From positions 21,576,001 to 21,640,000 of the forward strand of contig CM075941.1 in the NCBI GenBank assembly GCA_038030265.1: DNA of 64,000 nt. Direction: 5' to 3'. The translations under genes were made by a program, and so were the position numbers. The notes under the pieces are model-generated. The model was not told the origin of the DNA. It did not search any database and was given only the letters and a program-made list of their open reading frames with translations. The stretch is from Corythucha ciliata. Taxonomy: Eukaryota > Arthropoda > Insecta > Hemiptera > Tingidae. Positions within the stretch are counted from its first letter, which is position 1; each line of letters opens with the position of its first letter. Shown here in pieces: positions 63,578-64,000 of the stretch.

Positions 63578-63691
63578 ACGGGCCTTTTCACACTAGACGA
63601 CTCTCGCGTACGCGTCCAATGTGTGTGAGAGTTCCACGTGTTTTTAATGAAGGAGTCGGACGCTGACGCCTAGTGTGAGAGGGGCCTATAA
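63578..63691. mobile_element. Foldback MITE with GGGCC...TCACACTAG ends
   Basis: Left arm GGGCCTTTTCACACTAGACG is inverted at GACGCCTAGTGTGAGAGGGG then CC (about 63665-63688). About 112 bp, inside a family A array. Similar terminal GGCC as the foldbacks at 247, 20923 and 57159. Confidence 0.8.
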
Positions 63692-63924
63692 TTCTTGGCA
63701 AAAATTTATAAAATGCACTAATTCTCGGTTCGCAGAGGCCCATCATTTACGCAGCTAAAATCAGGAGAGGGAAACACTAATTTGAGGCTAAAAGGTGGAA
63801 AAAATCACTAATACGTGCGGCCAAATCTAGAGAAAGCGCCAACTCGCAGAGCTGGCTTTGAGTAAACGCCAAATTCATGAGGTCTGGAGCAAAGTGGCTA
63901 AAATCGGGGAAAAGAAAGAGAGAG

Positions 63925-63966
<42 letters not shown>

Positions 63967-64000
63967 GAGAGACCGTTGATTGAAACAACGAGATAATTCG
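63692..64000 (+). repeat. Family A remnants and a long A-run
   Basis: Several family A units (GGCTAAAAGGTGGAAAAAAT, AAATCTAGAGAAAGCGCC) followed by a purine stretch and an uninterrupted A-run of about 35 near 63928-63963. No gene seen. Confidence 0.55.

Noticed and set aside
1..64000. CRISPR arrays, bacterial operons, ribosome-binding sites
   Set aside because: The sequence is eukaryotic with spliced genes. The degenerate repeats have no conserved repeats with unique spacers of fixed length and no cas genes.

Overview
This is eukaryotic nuclear DNA. It is AT-rich, with GT-AG introns, a fully spliceable 14-exon Argonaute gene, a globin gene with the classical animal globin introns, and dense animal-type transposable elements (non-LTR, Penelope-like, hAT-like, P-like, foldback MITEs). 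The siRNA-class (Ago2-type) Argonaute, with a Gln/Gly-rich N-terminus behind a tiny first exon encoding MGKKKG, points to an arthropod, probably an insect. I cannot name the species from the sequence alone.

Layout. 1-6045: no recognised gene; degenerate short tandem repeats and three foldback elements. 6046-11920: the last two exons of a globin (+ strand), separated by a 5.5 kb repeat-bearing intron; its first exon was not found and may lie upstream. 13517-19217: a nearly full-length non-LTR retrotransposon (- strand; ORF1, AP endonuclease, RT, RNase H, poly-A tail, 11-bp target duplication), split by a Penelope-like insertion. 20891-41347: the Argonaute-2-type gene (+ strand, 1077 residues, all catalytic and 5'-phosphate-binding residues present). 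Its intron 1 holds a PHD-finger CR1/Jockey-like ORF1 plus endonuclease fragment. Its 12.6 kb intron 10 holds a Russian-doll nest: a non-LTR RNase H cut by a P-element-like transposon, which itself carries a hAT-like element and a hammerhead-bearing foldback. 41348-52000: a second Penelope-like element with inverted pseudo-LTRs, hairpins, an RT fragment, and an intact CR1/Jockey-like RT ORF inserted into a copy of an ACAGGGTG-ended repeat. 52380-61853: scattered candidate exons of an unrecognised, low-complexity protein gene (+ strand; the 60126-61853 exons are the best supported), interspersed with palindromes, segmental duplications and MITEs. 62720-64000: degenerate repeats again.

The two recognised host genes act separately. 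The globin is a haem protein. The Argonaute is the slicer of the siRNA pathway, which normally restrains the kinds of transposons that fill its own introns. The most unusual non-coding signals are (1) three Penelope-type insertions sharing one architecture (12-14 bp target duplication, roughly 40-nt tail, inverted arms containing hammerhead-ribozyme-like cores), (2) several families of very degenerate tandem repeats with a unit near 30 bp, seen at many separate sites, (3) nested insertions whose exact ends and target duplications can still be read, and (4) about 25 pure G or C runs of 8 to 18 bases.
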